Shown here: in pieces, positions 25,954 to 34,031 of the stretch
How positions within the stretch are numbered: position 1 is the stretch's first letter
Layout: each line of letters opens with the position of its first letter
Assembly (NCBI GenBank): GCA_947085325.1
Contig: CAMTVY010000014.1
Coordinates: 1-50,283 of the forward strand
Length of the DNA: 50,283 bases
Source: JAQBXX01 sp947085325
GTDB lineage: Bacteria; Pseudomonadota; Gammaproteobacteria; SURF-13
Reading direction: 5' to 3'
Made by a program: the position numbers and the translations under genes
The notes under the pieces: model-generated
Told to the model about the DNA's origin: nothing
What the model saw: the letters and a program-made list of their open reading frames with translations, nothing else
The model's database searches: none

Positions 25954-27408
25954 TCAGGGTATTTTATGCCACGCCAAGTCGAGCTCGCGCGCCGCCTTTA
26001 CATCGTCGAGGCGCCGTACCGGTGTGGTATAGGGCGCCCCTTTCACTGTAGCGGCAGATGTATGGGCTTCGTCCAGTATTTTTTTCATGGCGTTGATGAA
26101 CCCGTCCAGCTCTTCCTTGCACTCGGTTTCGGTCGGTTCGATCAGCAGGCACTCAGGCACCAGCAGGGGGAAGTAGGTGGTGGGCGCATGGTAGCCATAA
26201 TCCAGCAAACGCTTCGCTACGTCCATCGCGATCACGCCGGTTTCGTCCTTGAGCTTTTTCAGGGTGAGGATGAACTCATGTGTGGCGCGGCGTTTAGGGT
26301 AGGCGGCGATATAGCCTGCCTGGGTGAGACAGGCCATCAGATAGTTGGCGTTGAGTGTCGCATAGTGGGCCACGCGTGGCATGCCTTCGCGCCCAAGCAG
26401 GCGCGCGTATACATAGGCACGTAACAGCACGCCCGCGTTGCCCATGTGGGCCGACAGTCGGCCGATGCTTTGCGGGCAGTCTTTTTCCGTGAGCCAGCGG
26501 TAGCTACCGTCGCTTTCCCTGCCCACGATGGGGATGGGCAGAAACGGTTTCAGTTTTTCGTTAACACCCACCGGACCTGCGCCGGGACCGCCGCCGCCGT
26601 GCGGGGTGGAGAAAGTCTTGTGCAGGTTCATGTGGATGACATCGAAGCCCATGTCGCCGGGTTTGACCAGTCCGAGAATGGCGTTGAGGTTGGCGCCGTC
26701 GTAATACAGTAGCCCACCTGCCTCGTGTACGATGCTGCGTACTTCCAGTATGTCTTTTTCGAACACGCCGAGTGTCGAGGGGTTGGTGAGCATCAGGCCT
26801 GCGGTATGCGGCCCGACTGCGGCGCGCAACAGCTCCAGATCGATGTCGCCGTCGGCGTCGGTTGGAATCTCGCGCACCGTGTAGCCGCACATCGCGGCGG
26901 TGGCGGGATTGGTACCGTGCGCGGCGTCAGGCACGAGAATTTCCGTGCGTGCGGTGTCGCCACGTGAATCGTGATAGGCACGGATCATGGCCACACCGGC
27001 GAACTCGCCTTGTGCACCCGCCATCGGCGTGAGCGACACTGCCTGCATGCCGGTGACGTCTTTCAGTATTTCCTGCAAATCATGCATGCAGGTGAGAAAG
27101 CCCTGGCTGAAATTTTCCGGCGCCTGCGGATGGCGGCCCGCAAAGCCCGGCAGCAGCGCGAGCTTGTTGCAGGCACGCGGGTTATACTTCATGGTGCAGG
27201 AGCCGAGCGGATAAAACTGCGTGTCGATGGAGAAGTTCTTCTGCGACAGCCGGGTGTAGTGCCGCACCACCTGCATCTCTGACAGCTCCGGCAGCAGCGG
27301 ACGCTGCGTGCGGCGCAGGTGAGGAGGAATGCCGCTGACGACCGCCTTGGTGAGCGGTGATTGCGATGCATTGAAGCGGCCGGATTGTGAGTGTTCAAAA
27401 ATCAGCAT
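25954..27408 (-). CDS. gcvPB: Glycine dehydrogenase (decarboxylating) subunit 2, GcvPB
   Basis: 484 residues. This is the PLP-carrying half of the split P-protein, which decarboxylates glycine and passes the aminomethyl group to lipoyl-GcvH. The PLP lysine lies in NLHKTFSTPHGGGGPG (about residue 273). FYPLGSCTMKYNPR and the DAAHGTNPA segment are also typical. Its partner GcvPA (28267) is not adjacent: tpx and a plus-strand DUF2892 gene lie between them, so gcvPB may have its own promoter in addition to the riboswitch-controlled one. Confidence 0.95.
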   Translation of the reverse strand: MLIFEHSQSGRFNASQSPLTKAVVSGIPPHLRRTQRPLLPELSEMQVVRHYTRLSQKNFSIDTQFYPLGSCTMKYNPRACNKLALLPGFAGRHPQAPENFSQGFLTCMHDLQEILKDVTGMQAVSLTPMAGAQGEFAGVAMIRAYHDSRGDTARTEILVPDAAHGTNPATAAMCGYTVREIPTDADGDIDLELLRAAVGPHTAGLMLTNPSTLGVFEKDILEVRSIVHEAGGLLYYDGANLNAILGLVKPGDMGFDVIHMNLHKTFSTPHGGGGPGAGPVGVNEKLKPFLPIPIVGRESDGSYRWLTEKDCPQSIGRLSAHMGNAGVLLRAYVYARLLGREGMPRVAHYATLNANYLMACLTQAGYIAAYPKRRATHEFILTLKKLKDETGVIAMDVAKRLLDYGYHAPTTYFPLLVPECLLIEPTETECKEELDGFINAMKKILDEAHTSAATVKGAPYTTPVRRLDDVKAARELDLAWHKIP

Positions 27409-27480
27409 GGCGTAGTTGCGGGTAACTTGACCGCACTCCTGGTGGCGCGTAGTGTGTTTATGAAATGGAGGTTATCTGTC

Positions 27481-27684
27481 ATGACTACTGATCGCATGGT
27501 GCTCGCTTTTGCAGGCAGTTTTATTCTCATCAGCCTGGTATTGTCTCAACTGCATTCGCCTTACTGGCTCTGGTTTACCGCGTTTGTCGGGGCCAATCTT
27601 CTGCAAACGGCGTTCACGGGTTTTTGCCCCCTGGCCAGAATCCTGGTCGCCTTTGGCGCCAAGCCCGGTCCGGGCTGCATGTAG
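27481..27684 (+). CDS. DUF2892 small membrane protein
   Basis: 67 residues from ATG 27481, with GGAGGT 7 bases upstream. It has two hydrophobic helices (VLAFAGSFILISLVLS and WLWFTAFVGANLLQTAF) and the FCPLARIL motif of DUF2892 proteins. It is encoded on the strand opposite to its neighbours, between gcvPB and tpx, and ends 5 bases from the tpx stop. Function unknown; it is a distant relative of the protein at 19959. Confidence 0.82.
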   Translation: MTTDRMVLAFAGSFILISLVLSQLHSPYWLWFTAFVGANLLQTAFTGFCPLARILVAFGAKPGPGCM

Positions 27685-27688
27685 GCCC

Positions 27689-28189
27689 TTACTTCAGCGC
27701 CGCAAGCGCCTTGTCGTAGTCGGGCTCCTGTCCGATTTCGGGCACCAGCTCCGTATATTTCACCTGGTCGTTTTCGTCGATGACCACTATCGCGCGCGCA
27801 GTAATGCCGGCGAGTGGACCGTCCTCAATCAGCACGCCGTAGTCCTTGGCGAAATGACGGTCGCGCATCATCGAAAGTGTGATGACGTTGCGGGTGTTCT
27901 CCGCAGCGCAAAAACGGTTCATGGCGAACGGCAGATCGGCGGAGATCATCAGCATCACGGTATTGGTATTGGCCATGGCGTGGTCGTTGAATTTCTTGGT
28001 ACTGATCGCGCATATCGGCGTGTCCAGACTGGGCACGATGTTGAGTAATTTTTTCTTGCCGCGAAAATCGGCCAGCGTCTTGTTGGCCAGATTGACATCG
28101 GCCAGGCTGAAATCAGGTGCCTTGCCGCCGACCTTGGGCAAATCGGCATTGGTGTGAATGGGGCTGCCTTTGAGTGTGATGGTGGCCAT
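27689..28189 (-). CDS. tpx: Thiol peroxidase (atypical 2-Cys peroxiredoxin)
   Basis: 166 residues, the usual Tpx length. It reduces hydrogen and alkyl peroxides using thioredoxin. The peroxidatic cysteine is in PSLDTPICAIST (about residue 60) and the resolving cysteine in NRFCAAE. The N-terminal KGSPIHTNADLPKVG is also typical. It lies inside the glycine cleavage cluster, downstream of gcvPA on the same strand, an unusual place for it. Confidence 0.95.
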   Translation of the reverse strand: MATITLKGSPIHTNADLPKVGGKAPDFSLADVNLANKTLADFRGKKKLLNIVPSLDTPICAISTKKFNDHAMANTNTVMLMISADLPFAMNRFCAAENTRNVITLSMMRDRHFAKDYGVLIEDGPLAGITARAIVVIDENDQVKYTELVPEIGQEPDYDKALAALK

Positions 28190-28266
28190 GGTGTTCTCCT
28201 TCTTCGTTGAGCGGAACTAATACCCCGCAGTGTGCTGCGGGCACGGATTCGTTTGGGGAGCGAAAT

Positions 28267-29628
28267 CTAACTGGCTTGCGTCAGTATACGCCGCAGGCTG
28301 GCGGCGTAGGCATCCAGGTCGGTATCGCGTTTGGTTTCGGTGGCGCACACCAGAATCGCATCGCCCAGTTCCGGATAGTGCGCGCTCAAATCATAACCGC
28401 CCAGGATATTATCTGCGGTGAGTGTCTTAAGCACATCGTGCGCCGGCTTATTCACGCGCAGTACTGTCTCGTGGAACGTCGGGCGCTGGAATGCCCGGCT
28501 GACGCCGGGGATGGCGCAGAGCAGTTCCACCAGCCGCTGGGTATTGGCATGGCACTGCGCCGCTACACGCTCCAGGCCCTCCGGCCCCAGCAGCGCCATG
28601 TGGATGGTGGCGGCGGTGACCAGCAGACCCTGATTGGTGCAGATGTTGGAGGTCGCCTTGGAGCGGCGGATATGCTGTTCGCGTGCCTGCAGCGTGAGTG
28701 CGTAGCCCGGTTTGCCGTCGAGATCGACTGTGCGGCCGATGATGCGCCCCGGCATCTGGCGCACGTATTTTTTCTTGCAGCACATGAAACCGAAGTAGGG
28801 GCCGCCGGAGGATAGCGGCGCGCCGAGTGGCTGGCCTTCACCGCACACAATGTCAGCGCCCGTTTCGCCCCACGCGCCCGGTGGCTTGAGCAGCGCGAGT
28901 GAAACCGGGTTGACGACGGCAATCACCAGCAGGTTATTCTGGTGCGCCCAGTCGGTGAGTGCATCCACCTCTTCCAGCACGCCGAAAAAGTTCGGCTGCG
29001 GGATGACCAGTGCGGCGAATTCGTCCGGATCGAACTGGTGCAGCGCTTCCGGAACCGTGTGTCCTTCCCCGGCACAATAAGGAATCTCGACCAGCTCTAT
29101 GTGCTGGTGGCGCACGATGCTGTGCACCACCGCGCGATAGATCGGATGCACCGTGGCGGGCATCAGCACGCGGCGTGATTTGCCGTGCGTGCGCACCGCC
29201 ATGAGCACGGCCTCGGCCAGCGCCGAGGCGCCGTCATAGAGCGAGGCGTTGGAGACCTCCATGCCGGTGAGGTTCGCCATCATGGTCTGGAATTCGTACA
29301 GCAATTGCAGCGTGCCCTGACTCGCCTCCGCCTGGTACGGAGTGTAGGCGGAATAGAATTCGCCGCGCGTGGTGATCTCCCATACTGCGGCGGGAATATG
29401 GTGTTCGTACGCGCCTGCGCCGATGAAGCACAGTGGCCCGCCATCCTGCGCGGCGCGCTCCGCCATCAGGCGGCTGGCGTCCATTTCCGGGAGACGCGTG
29501 GGAACCGAGATCAGGGTCGAGTTGCGCAACTGCGCCGGGATTTCCTCAAACAGATCATCGATGCTGTTCGCGCCGATGGCGTCGAGCATCGCGCTGACAT
29601 CGGCTTCTGTGTGCGGGATAAAGGGCAT
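28267..29628 (-). CDS. gcvPA: Glycine dehydrogenase (decarboxylating) subunit 1, GcvPA
   Basis: 453 residues. It starts MPFIPHTEADVSAML and has the family segment YTPYQAEASQGTLQ and the DGASALAEA region. It pairs with GcvPB to form the heterotetrameric P-protein of the glycine cleavage system. It is separated from gcvH by copy 2 of the dispersed repeat. Confidence 0.95.
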   Translation of the reverse strand: MPFIPHTEADVSAMLDAIGANSIDDLFEEIPAQLRNSTLISVPTRLPEMDASRLMAERAAQDGGPLCFIGAGAYEHHIPAAVWEITTRGEFYSAYTPYQAEASQGTLQLLYEFQTMMANLTGMEVSNASLYDGASALAEAVLMAVRTHGKSRRVLMPATVHPIYRAVVHSIVRHQHIELVEIPYCAGEGHTVPEALHQFDPDEFAALVIPQPNFFGVLEEVDALTDWAHQNNLLVIAVVNPVSLALLKPPGAWGETGADIVCGEGQPLGAPLSSGGPYFGFMCCKKKYVRQMPGRIIGRTVDLDGKPGYALTLQAREQHIRRSKATSNICTNQGLLVTAATIHMALLGPEGLERVAAQCHANTQRLVELLCAIPGVSRAFQRPTFHETVLRVNKPAHDVLKTLTADNILGGYDLSAHYPELGDAILVCATETKRDTDLDAYAASLRRILTQAS

Positions 29629-29643
29629 GATAGTTTGCTCAGT

Positions 29644-29787
29644 AAGTCAGTAATTAAAGCTACACTTTCCGACACGTTCCCGCCCCCTATTGAGGGGGCG
29701 GGACAGGGTGGGGGTAGAGGAATCAAGGTTGTTAATCAGGAGACACTCCGCAGTAGTGTATTCTTATCTTAAGTGTCTCCTGATTTA
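29644..29787 (+). repeat. Dispersed two-hairpin repeat, copy 2
   Basis: The GC hairpin (arms 29678-29687 and 29694-29703) is followed by the conserved ACAGGGTGGGGGTAGAG linker and a perfect 14-bp hairpin (arms 29734-29747 and 29772-29785, ATCAGGAGACAC type). The right arm runs into the gcvH stop codon (29785-29787). It lies within the minus-strand gcvH-gcvPA transcript. Confidence 0.9.
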
Positions 29788-30183
29788 ATGCGCGTCGGCG
29801 GCGATGAAGGCTGCATAGGCAGCCGCATCCAGCAGGCCGTCGATGTCTGCCGCGTTGGCGGGCATGAGGCGCAGTATCCAGGCCGTGCCGTAGGCGTCTT
29901 TGTTGACCAGCTCCGGCTGGTCGGCGAGCGCCGGGTTGGCCTCGATTACGTCGCCTGCAATGGGGCTGTAGATATCCGAGGCGGCCTTGACCGACTCGAC
30001 CACGGCGCACGCGCCGCCGGCCTTGACCTGCTTGCCGACCGAAGGCACGTCGATAAAGACCACGTCGCCGAGCAAATCCTGGGCATGATCCGTGATGCCG
30101 ATGGTTGCCGTGCCGTCTTTTTGCAGATCAACCCACTCATGGGTTTTGGTGTACTTGAGATGTTTTGGAATTGTGCTCATCAT
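29785..30183 (-). CDS. gcvH: Glycine cleavage system H protein
   Basis: About 131 residues (start ATG 30183 or 30180, both close to an AGGA site). GcvH is the lipoyl shuttle protein of glycine cleavage. The lipoylated lysine is in VESVKAASDIYSP (about residue 65). KYTKTHEWV near the N-terminus is typical. It lies 37 bases downstream of gcvT, in the riboswitch-controlled transcript. Confidence 0.96.
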   Translation of the reverse strand: MMSTIPKHLKYTKTHEWVDLQKDGTATIGITDHAQDLLGDVVFIDVPSVGKQVKAGGACAVVESVKAASDIYSPIAGDVIEANPALADQPELVNKDAYGTAWILRLMPANAADIDGLLDAAAYAAFIAADAH

Positions 30184-30220
30184 TTAATCCTCGCGGTCTT
30201 TTTAATTACAGCCTTCAGCT

Positions 30221-31429
30221 TCAGGAACCCATCCCTGGTGCAGGGCCCAGCCCCACCGTCCCTGGCGGGTCGCTCGCCACCGGGGCAACGACGGCTCGCC
30301 CGTTGCGCACAAACGGCGGCTTCACCACGCGCGCCGGATGCAGGCTACCGCGAATATCAACGGTTACCCGTGCGCCGGTGGCGGCGGGGACGCGTGCCAG
30401 TGCGATCGCCTTGCCCAGCGTGGGGGAGAAACTGCCGCTGGTGATTTCGCCCGTGTCCGCGCCTTCGACGATCACTTTTTGATGATTGCGCAGCACGCCC
30501 CTGTCTTCGAGCACCAACCCCACCAGTTTGCGCGCGACGCCTTGCGTCTTTTGTTTTTCCAGTGCGTCGCGCCCGATGAAGGCCCGTTCTTTGGGTTCCC
30601 ACGCCACGGTCCACTCCAGCCCGCACTCCAGCGGCGAGATGGTTTCATCCATGTCGGTGCCGTAGAGGTTCATGCCGGCCTCCAGCCGCAGCGTGTCGCG
30701 CGCGCCCAGCCCGACGGGCTTTACGTCCTTGGCCAGCAGTGCGCGCCACAACGTTACCGCTGCCTGTCCCGGCAACAGCACCTCGAAGCCGTCTTCGCCG
30801 GTATAGCCGGTGCGGCCTATGAAAATGTCGCCGCTGTACGCGGCATAAAAAGGCTTGAGTTGCAGGGCCGCATCGCGCAGGGCGTGCTGGCCGGTGTCGG
30901 TCAGCACGCCAGCCACGCGCTCGCGCGCATGCGGGCCTTGTACGGCGATCATGGCAAGCTCCGGTCGCTCCGTCACGCTGACGCCGGTCGCTTCCGGCGT
31001 CCTGCCTGCCGCGACACTGGCAGATCCGTGGGCGTCGAATGCCGCCGCATGGGCGTTGATCCAGGCCAGATCCTTCTCGCGGGTGGCGGCGTTCACCACT
31101 ACCCGGAACCACTGCTCATCCATGAAATAGACGATGAGATCGTCGATCACGCCGCCGTGCTCATTCAGCATGCAGGTGTAGAGCGCCTGCTGCGGTTTGA
31201 GCTTGTCGACATTGTTGGCAATGAGGTGCTGCAGGAAGGCGCGTACCCTGGTGCCGCGCAGGTCGACGATGGTCATGTGCGAAACGTCGAACATGCCGGC
31301 ATCGTTCCGTACCTGATGGTGTTCTTCGACCTGCGAGCCGTAATGGATGGGCATGTCCCAGCCGGCGAAATCAACCAGCTTGCCGTGCAGCGCGAGATGT
31401 TCGTTGTAGAGCGGTGTCTGGTGGCCCAT
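30221..31429 (-). CDS. gcvT: Glycine cleavage system aminomethyltransferase (T protein)
   Basis: 402 residues from the ATG at 31429 (MGHQTPLYNEHLALHGK). An upstream frame start at 31492 lies inside the riboswitch terminator and is rejected. GcvT releases ammonia and transfers the one-carbon unit to tetrahydrofolate. Family segments are DFAGWDMPIHYG, MFDVSHM, and GYTGEDGFE. Homologues usually end soon after KPPFVRNG; here some 20 extra Pro/Gly-rich residues follow. Confidence 0.95.
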   Translation of the reverse strand: MGHQTPLYNEHLALHGKLVDFAGWDMPIHYGSQVEEHHQVRNDAGMFDVSHMTIVDLRGTRVRAFLQHLIANNVDKLKPQQALYTCMLNEHGGVIDDLIVYFMDEQWFRVVVNAATREKDLAWINAHAAAFDAHGSASVAAGRTPEATGVSVTERPELAMIAVQGPHARERVAGVLTDTGQHALRDAALQLKPFYAAYSGDIFIGRTGYTGEDGFEVLLPGQAAVTLWRALLAKDVKPVGLGARDTLRLEAGMNLYGTDMDETISPLECGLEWTVAWEPKERAFIGRDALEKQKTQGVARKLVGLVLEDRGVLRNHQKVIVEGADTGEITSGSFSPTLGKAIALARVPAATGARVTVDIRGSLHPARVVKPPFVRNGRAVVAPVASDPPGTVGLGPAPGMGS

Positions 31430-31450
31430 GGCGGTATTGTCCGTGCGCAA

Positions 31451-31496
31451 AATAAAAAAGGCGATGGCCGCGCGCTGTTTGCGTGCTGCCATCGCC
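31451..31496 (-). terminator. Intrinsic terminator of the glycine riboswitch expression platform
   Basis: A 9-bp stem (arms 31460-31468 and 31488-31496) is followed on the minus strand by a T-rich run (31451-31459). It lies between the second glycine aptamer and the gcvT start, so it is the probable switch. Ligand binding would have to prevent its formation, as expected for an ON switch feeding a glycine-degrading operon. Confidence 0.85.
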
Positions 31497-31712
31497 CCTC
31501 TGTCCTGTGACCTGAGAGATTGAACCCCTTCGGTGTCAGTCAGGTGTGCGCCTGGCCGAGCTCTCCAGAATTGTGCGGGCGCCCATAACTATACTATCCA
31601 TGAGGGCGCCCTGTTGTCTCGCGGTCCTTTTGCCTGAGCGTTTCCGGGCGGTTTGCGCCGTCGGCGGTTGTCGCTGCGTGCAGCCGCGACAACCCTCTCC
31701 CGCAAGACCCCT
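31497..31712 (-). ncRNA. Tandem glycine riboswitch upstream of gcvT
   Basis: Two glycine-aptamer cores are visible on the minus strand. Aptamer I is about 31617-31707 (GCGGGAGAG ... CGCUCAGGCAAAAGGACCGC) and aptamer II about 31497-31570 (CUGGAGAG ... ACACCGAAGGGG ... UCUCAGGUCACAGGACAGAG). Both have closing P1 stems. The order fits cooperative glycine sensing for the gcvT-gcvH-gcvPA genes. The linker is unusually long and contains a further hairpin (31577-31611). Aptamer boundaries are approximate. Confidence 0.93.
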
Positions 31713-31818
31713 CTACTATACCGTGCGCGGCGGGCGAATCCAAGCCAAATTGCGAGGCTGGCGTTGACAGGCGTAGGCGCGCCGCCGATGATGGATAAAA
31801 TTTTACCCTGGAGATTCT

Positions 31819-32217
31819 ATGAAGGACATGCCGCAGCCCGCAGTCCGTGGAGTCATGCGCTCCCTGCACATCATTGAGTGGGCCGGCCTGTTGCTGATCA
31901 CCGCCGCCACCATGGTGGCTGTGGGGCAGGAAGTCATGCTGATGGTGCATCGGCAAGAGGTGTTGCTACAGGACATACTGCTGCTGTTCATCTATCTTGA
32001 AATCTTTACCATGGTCGGCCTCTATTTCAGCAGCGGCAAACTGCCGGTGCGCTATCCGCTCTATATCGCCATGGTGGCGATAGCGCGTTACATCATCATC
32101 GGCCTGAAAGACCTGGACGGCTGGTCCATGGTGGCGCTGTCGGTCGCCATACTGGTGCTGGCGCTTGCGGTGCTGGCAATACGCTACGGCCATCTGCGCC
32201 TGCCTTATTCGGAGTAA
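31819..32217 (+). CDS. PsiE-family phosphate-starvation-inducible membrane protein
   Basis: 132 residues with four hydrophobic segments. LQDILLLFIYLEIFTMVG, the YFSSGKLPVRYPLYI stretch and a C-terminal hydrophobic helix match the PsiE family. A GGAG site lies a few bases before the ATG. Function is unknown. It is convergent with the iron permease gene; a hairpin lies between. Confidence 0.88.
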   Translation: MKDMPQPAVRGVMRSLHIIEWAGLLLITAATMVAVGQEVMLMVHRQEVLLQDILLLFIYLEIFTMVGLYFSSGKLPVRYPLYIAMVAIARYIIIGLKDLDGWSMVALSVAILVLALAVLAIRYGHLRLPYSE

Positions 32218-32238
32218 TCTCCGGGGCTCCGAACGCAT

Positions 32239-32264
32239 GCGGCCTCTGCAACTACAGAGGCCGC
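32239..32264. terminator. Hairpin between convergent psiE and iron permease gene
   Basis: A perfect 10-bp GC stem (arms 32239-32248 and 32255-32264) with a 6-nt loop, directly abutting the permease stop codon. There is no T-run on either side, so it is a possible bidirectional 3'-end structure. Confidence 0.5.
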
Positions 32265-33920
32265 TCAGGTCTGGGCGCTGGTGGAGCGCATCAGCAGCCG
32301 CACCGGTATCAGGCCCACCAGCACCAGCGCCAGTGCGGGCAGGGCCGCGCGCTCCCATTCGCCTTCGGAGGTCAGTTCGAAGATGCGTACTGCGAGCGTA
32401 TCCCAGCCGAACGGACGCAGCAGCAGTGTCGCCGGCAGTTCCTTCATCACCTCCACCAGCACCAGCAGCGCGGCCGCAAGCAGGCCCGGTCGCAACATCG
32501 GCAGATAGATGCGCCAGAGGATTTCCTTGTGCGCTGCGCCCAGGCTGCGCGCGGCCTGGGTGATGGACGGCGTGATACGCTCCAGCCCGCTGTCCACCGG
32601 GCTGTGCGCCACGGCAAGGAAACGCACCAGATAGGCGAACAACAGTGCCACCAGCGAGCTTGCGAGGGCAAGCCCTGCGGGCGCCCCGAACCAGGACTCG
32701 CTGAGGCTGTCGATGCCCTGATCCAGCCAGGTGAGCAACAGCATGATGCCCACGGCCAGCACTGTGCCGGGCAGGGCATACCCCAGGGTTGAGAGCCGCA
32801 GCAGCATACCGCTCAGATGGTTCTGTGGCTGGAGCCGCCGCACGGCGGCCAGCAGCAGCGCGGCACTGACGGTGATCAGCGCGGCCAGTGCGCCCAGCTC
32901 CAGCGTGTGCAGTACAAACTCAAGATAGCGCGCATCCAGATCGTCCAGCGCGGATCTTCCCGCCCACAGCAGCAGTTGACCCAGCGGGATCAGGAAGGCG
33001 ACCGTCAACACGGTTGCCGCAGCGGCGGTGGCGCTCCAGGCACGCGCGCCAGTGAGTTGCAGCCGCCGCTCGTGGGCCGGTTTGCCGCTGTTGTAATAAC
33101 GCGCCGCGCCCCGGAATCGGCGTTCCAGATAAAGCGCGAGCGCGACCAGCAGCAACAGCAGCGTGGAGAGCTGTGCCGCCGCCTCGAGATTGAAGAGCCC
33201 GAACCAGGCCTTGTAGATCGCAGTGGTGAAGGTGTCGTAATTGAAGATATACACGGCGCCGAAATCGGCCAGCGTCTCCATCAGCGCCAGCGCCACGCCC
33301 GCAGCCAGCGCCGGGCGCGCGGTGGGCAGCGCCACCCGCAGAAAGGCTTGCCAGGGCGTGAGCCCGAGCATGCGTCCGCATTCCATCATGGTGCGGCCCT
33401 GCGCGAGGAAGGCGCTGCGCGCGAGCAGGTATACATACGGGTAGAGCGCCAGCACCATCACTGCGATGATGCCGCCCGTCGAGCGGATAGGCGGTAGCCG
33501 TAGCCCCTCGCCGAAGGTCGCGCGCAAGGCGGTTTGCAGCGGCCCGCTGAAGTCCAGCAGGCCGATGGCGACAAAGGCCAGTACATAGGTGGGTACTGCC
33601 AGCGGCAACATCAGCGCCCACTCAAACAGGCGCCGGCCCGGAAACTCGCACAGGGTGGTGAGCCAGGCCAGCCCCGCGCCCAGCACCAGCACGCCGACTC
33701 CGACACCCACCGAGAGTACCAGGGTGTTGTAGAGCAACTCGCCCAGCACGGTGTCTGCCAGATGACGCCAGACCTCGGCCTCCGGTGACAGCCAGGCGAA
33801 GAAGGGCACCAGGATGGGCAGCACCACCAGTGCCGCGAGACACAGAGACGCCATGTGCCAGACATTGCGTCGGCGCCGGACTGCTGGGCGTGTAGTGACG
33901 GTGCTGGACAAGGTGCTCAT
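32265..33920 (-). CDS. fbpB: Ferric iron ABC transporter, fused permease (FbpB type)
   Basis: 551 residues with two tandem permease halves and about 12 membrane segments. Each half has an EAA-type cytoplasmic loop (for example GRMLGLTPWQAFLRVALPTARP and AARSLGAAHKEILWRIYLP). It resembles FbpB/SfuB/HitB proteins that import periplasmic Fe3+. It is encoded downstream of the binding-protein gene at 34032. The ATPase partner (FbpC) is not found in the window and must be elsewhere. Confidence 0.9.
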   Translation of the reverse strand: MSTLSSTVTTRPAVRRRRNVWHMASLCLAALVVLPILVPFFAWLSPEAEVWRHLADTVLGELLYNTLVLSVGVGVGVLVLGAGLAWLTTLCEFPGRRLFEWALMLPLAVPTYVLAFVAIGLLDFSGPLQTALRATFGEGLRLPPIRSTGGIIAVMVLALYPYVYLLARSAFLAQGRTMMECGRMLGLTPWQAFLRVALPTARPALAAGVALALMETLADFGAVYIFNYDTFTTAIYKAWFGLFNLEAAAQLSTLLLLLVALALYLERRFRGAARYYNSGKPAHERRLQLTGARAWSATAAAATVLTVAFLIPLGQLLLWAGRSALDDLDARYLEFVLHTLELGALAALITVSAALLLAAVRRLQPQNHLSGMLLRLSTLGYALPGTVLAVGIMLLLTWLDQGIDSLSESWFGAPAGLALASSLVALLFAYLVRFLAVAHSPVDSGLERITPSITQAARSLGAAHKEILWRIYLPMLRPGLLAAALLVLVEVMKELPATLLLRPFGWDTLAVRIFELTSEGEWERAALPALALVLVGLIPVRLLMRSTSAQT

Positions 33921-33965
33921 GCGGGTTTATGCAAGGCTGGCCCGGTGCGGTGGATGTTATCGTCT

Positions 33966-34008
33966 GATGCCCTGCTGGCGTGGGGTCGTGCCGCGCCGGC
34001 AGGGCATC
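33966..34008 (-). other. Long hairpin between binding-protein and permease genes
   Basis: 15-base arms (33966-33980 and 33994-34008) pair with a single G-U, leaving a 13-nt loop. It lies in the gap between fbpA and fbpB on the minus strand without a T-run. Such structures often stabilise the upstream message so that the binding protein is made in excess over the permease. Confidence 0.6.
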
Positions 34009-34031
34009 GCATAGATATAATATAGGTTGGC

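Noticed and set aside
31430..31492. N-terminal extension of gcvT starting at 31492.
   Set aside because: The start lies inside the riboswitch terminator stem, and the extension has no match to the GcvT family N-terminus.
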